Shown here piece by piece: positions 52,727 through 53,464 of a stretch of 53,464 bases of DNA. The stretch spans positions 1 through 53,464 of the forward strand of contig CAYYLO010000007.1 of assembly GCA_964472675.1 (NCBI GenBank). The letters are read 5' to 3'. The translations under genes were made by a program, and so were the position numbers. Numbering within the stretch: the first letter of the stretch is position 1; every line of letters begins with the position of its first letter. Source of the DNA: 01-FULL-43-15b sp964472675 (GTDB lineage Bacteria; Patescibacteriota; Microgenomatia; UBA8517; UBA10165). Below the pieces are notes generated by a model. The model did no database searches. It saw only the letters and a program-made list of their open reading frames with translations, and was not told the origin of the DNA.

Positions 52727-52812
52727 GTCATCCCTGCGCCAGGCTCGCCTCGCGCAGGCGAGGATCCAAAAATATCCATATCCATATAGATTCCCGCTTC
52801 CGCGGGAATGAC
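52727..52812. repeat. Palindromic repeat between two convergent terminators
   Basis: gtcatccctgcgccaggc ... gcaggcgaggatcc ... agattcccgcttccgcggg then aatgac. Same family as 25148 and 26247. It fills the space between the TrpF-like and zinc-ribbon genes. Confidence 0.75.
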
Positions 52813-52819
52813 ACGTGAG

Positions 52820-52861
52820 ATAAAAAGCCCAGATAACCTTTTTTGAAAAGATCATCTGGGC
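52820..52861 (-). terminator. Rho-independent terminator of the zinc-ribbon protein gene
   Basis: On the minus strand GCCCAGATGATC pairs with GGTTATCTGGGC around an AT-rich loop, followed by TTTTTAT. It sits 20 bases after the stop codon. Confidence 0.85.
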
Positions 52862-52880
52862 CAAACCAGCAAGTCGGAGG

Positions 52881-53447
52881 CTAGCGCATCCGCACGCTGG
52901 AGTTGCGCGGCTGGGCAACCGGAGACGCGGCTTTGCAGTCCGTGCAAAAAACAAGACGTTCCGCCAGCCAGTTGTCTCCTTCGGCGGAGTCATATGTCTG
53001 TACATAGCGCTCCACCACCGGTTGGACTTGCCCACACAGGGGACAAGCTTCAGTCTTCACCTGGTCAAGCGGAACAACAGGTAAGCTCGGCCTTATCCTG
53101 TCGAAGGGGGCACCCCACCATTTGCGGGAGTCGACGTACCGCCGCCATTCTCCCCGATCTGTGCAAACTGGCGTACCTTCGGACAAAAACTCCCGGACAA
53201 CCACCCAAACATCGTTTGCTTGTCCCACAAAGAAATAGGCACTGCCATACTTGCCCGGATCCGCGTCTCTCCAAGAAGACAATAAGCACTGTACCGCAGT
53301 GACAAAATTCGAGTGCGCCCTCGTTTGAGCTTCCAACTGCCTCAATATTGCCCTCGCCGCTTCCCTCTCCTCACCTAAACGCCTTTCTTCTTCTTTGAGC
53401 TTTTCAAGTGTTGTGTTCAATTCTGCAAGACCGGATGGAAAACTCAA
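52881..53447 (-). CDS. Hypothetical coiled-coil zinc-ribbon protein
   Basis: 188 aa from TTG at 53447, with a perfect AAGGAGG seven bases upstream. Residues 1-45 form a coiled coil (LNTTLEKLKEEERRLGEEREAARAIL). A central domain with several Trp (VWVVVREFL; WRRYVDSRKWWGAPFDRIRP) is not recognised. The C-terminus has two CxxC knuckles, ACPLCGQ and VFCTDCKA, about 40 residues apart, a likely four-Cys zinc ribbon. Cytoplasmic. GC-rich codons like the TrpF-like gene opposite. Function unknown; its own terminator follows. Confidence 0.75.
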   Translation of the reverse strand: MSFPSGLAELNTTLEKLKEEERRLGEEREAARAILRQLEAQTRAHSNFVTAVQCLLSSWRDADPGKYGSAYFFVGQANDVWVVVREFLSEGTPVCTDRGEWRRYVDSRKWWGAPFDRIRPSLPVVPLDQVKTEACPLCGQVQPVVERYVQTYDSAEGDNWLAERLVFCTDCKAASPVAQPRNSSVRMR

Positions 53448-53464
53448 GCTTTCGCCTCCTTGTT

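Overview
The window looks like a chromosomal segment of a Candidate Phyla Radiation (Patescibacteria) bacterium, most likely Microgenomates. Supporting signs are giant LamG and tail-fibre-like surface proteins, a ComEC split into two ORFs beside a ComEA-like gene, four-helix-bundle (IVS) genes, a 23S rRNA packed with introns and intervening sequences, and many 'gtcat...atgac' palindromic repeats that even enter coding sequence. UGA is used as a normal stop. The taxonomic call is an inference from content; no 16S rRNA is present.

Layout. 1-6090: two LamG-domain surface proteins, separated by a small gene pair (unknown protein plus GxxExxY nuclease-like protein), then a four-helix-bundle element and decayed copies of a LamG tail. 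6092-13753: a 2553-aa secreted M23 peptidase with propeller-like, Ig-like and coiled-coil regions. 13796-17115: a membrane protein with a degenerate histidine-kinase dimerisation segment, a single-domain response regulator and a 7TM-GAF histidine kinase. 17150-19303: an unusual fusion of an acyltransferase-like domain with an E1/ThiF-like domain. 19363-24954: DNA-uptake genes (comEC in two pieces, comEA-like) and leuS. 25100-26400: repeats and a broken gene with integrase core-binding domains. 26401-35199: a 2932-aa membrane-anchored fibre with two seven-repeat propellers and an S74 chaperone domain. 35200-45284: a second four-helix-bundle element, a LytR_C protein, two tRNA-Ala, an O-antigen-ligase-like TPR protein, a LysM-M23 peptidase, rho, two tiny membrane proteins, radA and an S1-domain protein. 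45341-51704: on the minus strand a tRNA/rRNA operon (interrupted tRNA, tRNA-Ile, tRNA-Ala, 23S, 5S, a small ORF, terminator). 51699-53464: a TrpF-like TIM-barrel gene and a zinc-ribbon coiled-coil protein.

Two themes connect the genes. One is the cell surface: LamG proteins, two M23 peptidases, the S74 fibre, the O-antigen ligase and LytR_C would build or remodel the envelope, and ComEC/ComEA would import DNA. The other is repeat and IVS invasion. AT-rich inverted-repeat elements occur with a four-helix-bundle gene (two copies), without one between tRNAs and genes, and as three equal-length 129-nt inserts in 23S rRNA. Palindromic repeats lie inside comEA, and one repeat supplies both -35 boxes of a divergent promoter pair. 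The strongest candidates for something undescribed are the acyltransferase-E1 fusion, the core-binding-TM-S74 fibre, the IVS-like element family and the two-copy GC-rich module with RNA-like compensatory changes.
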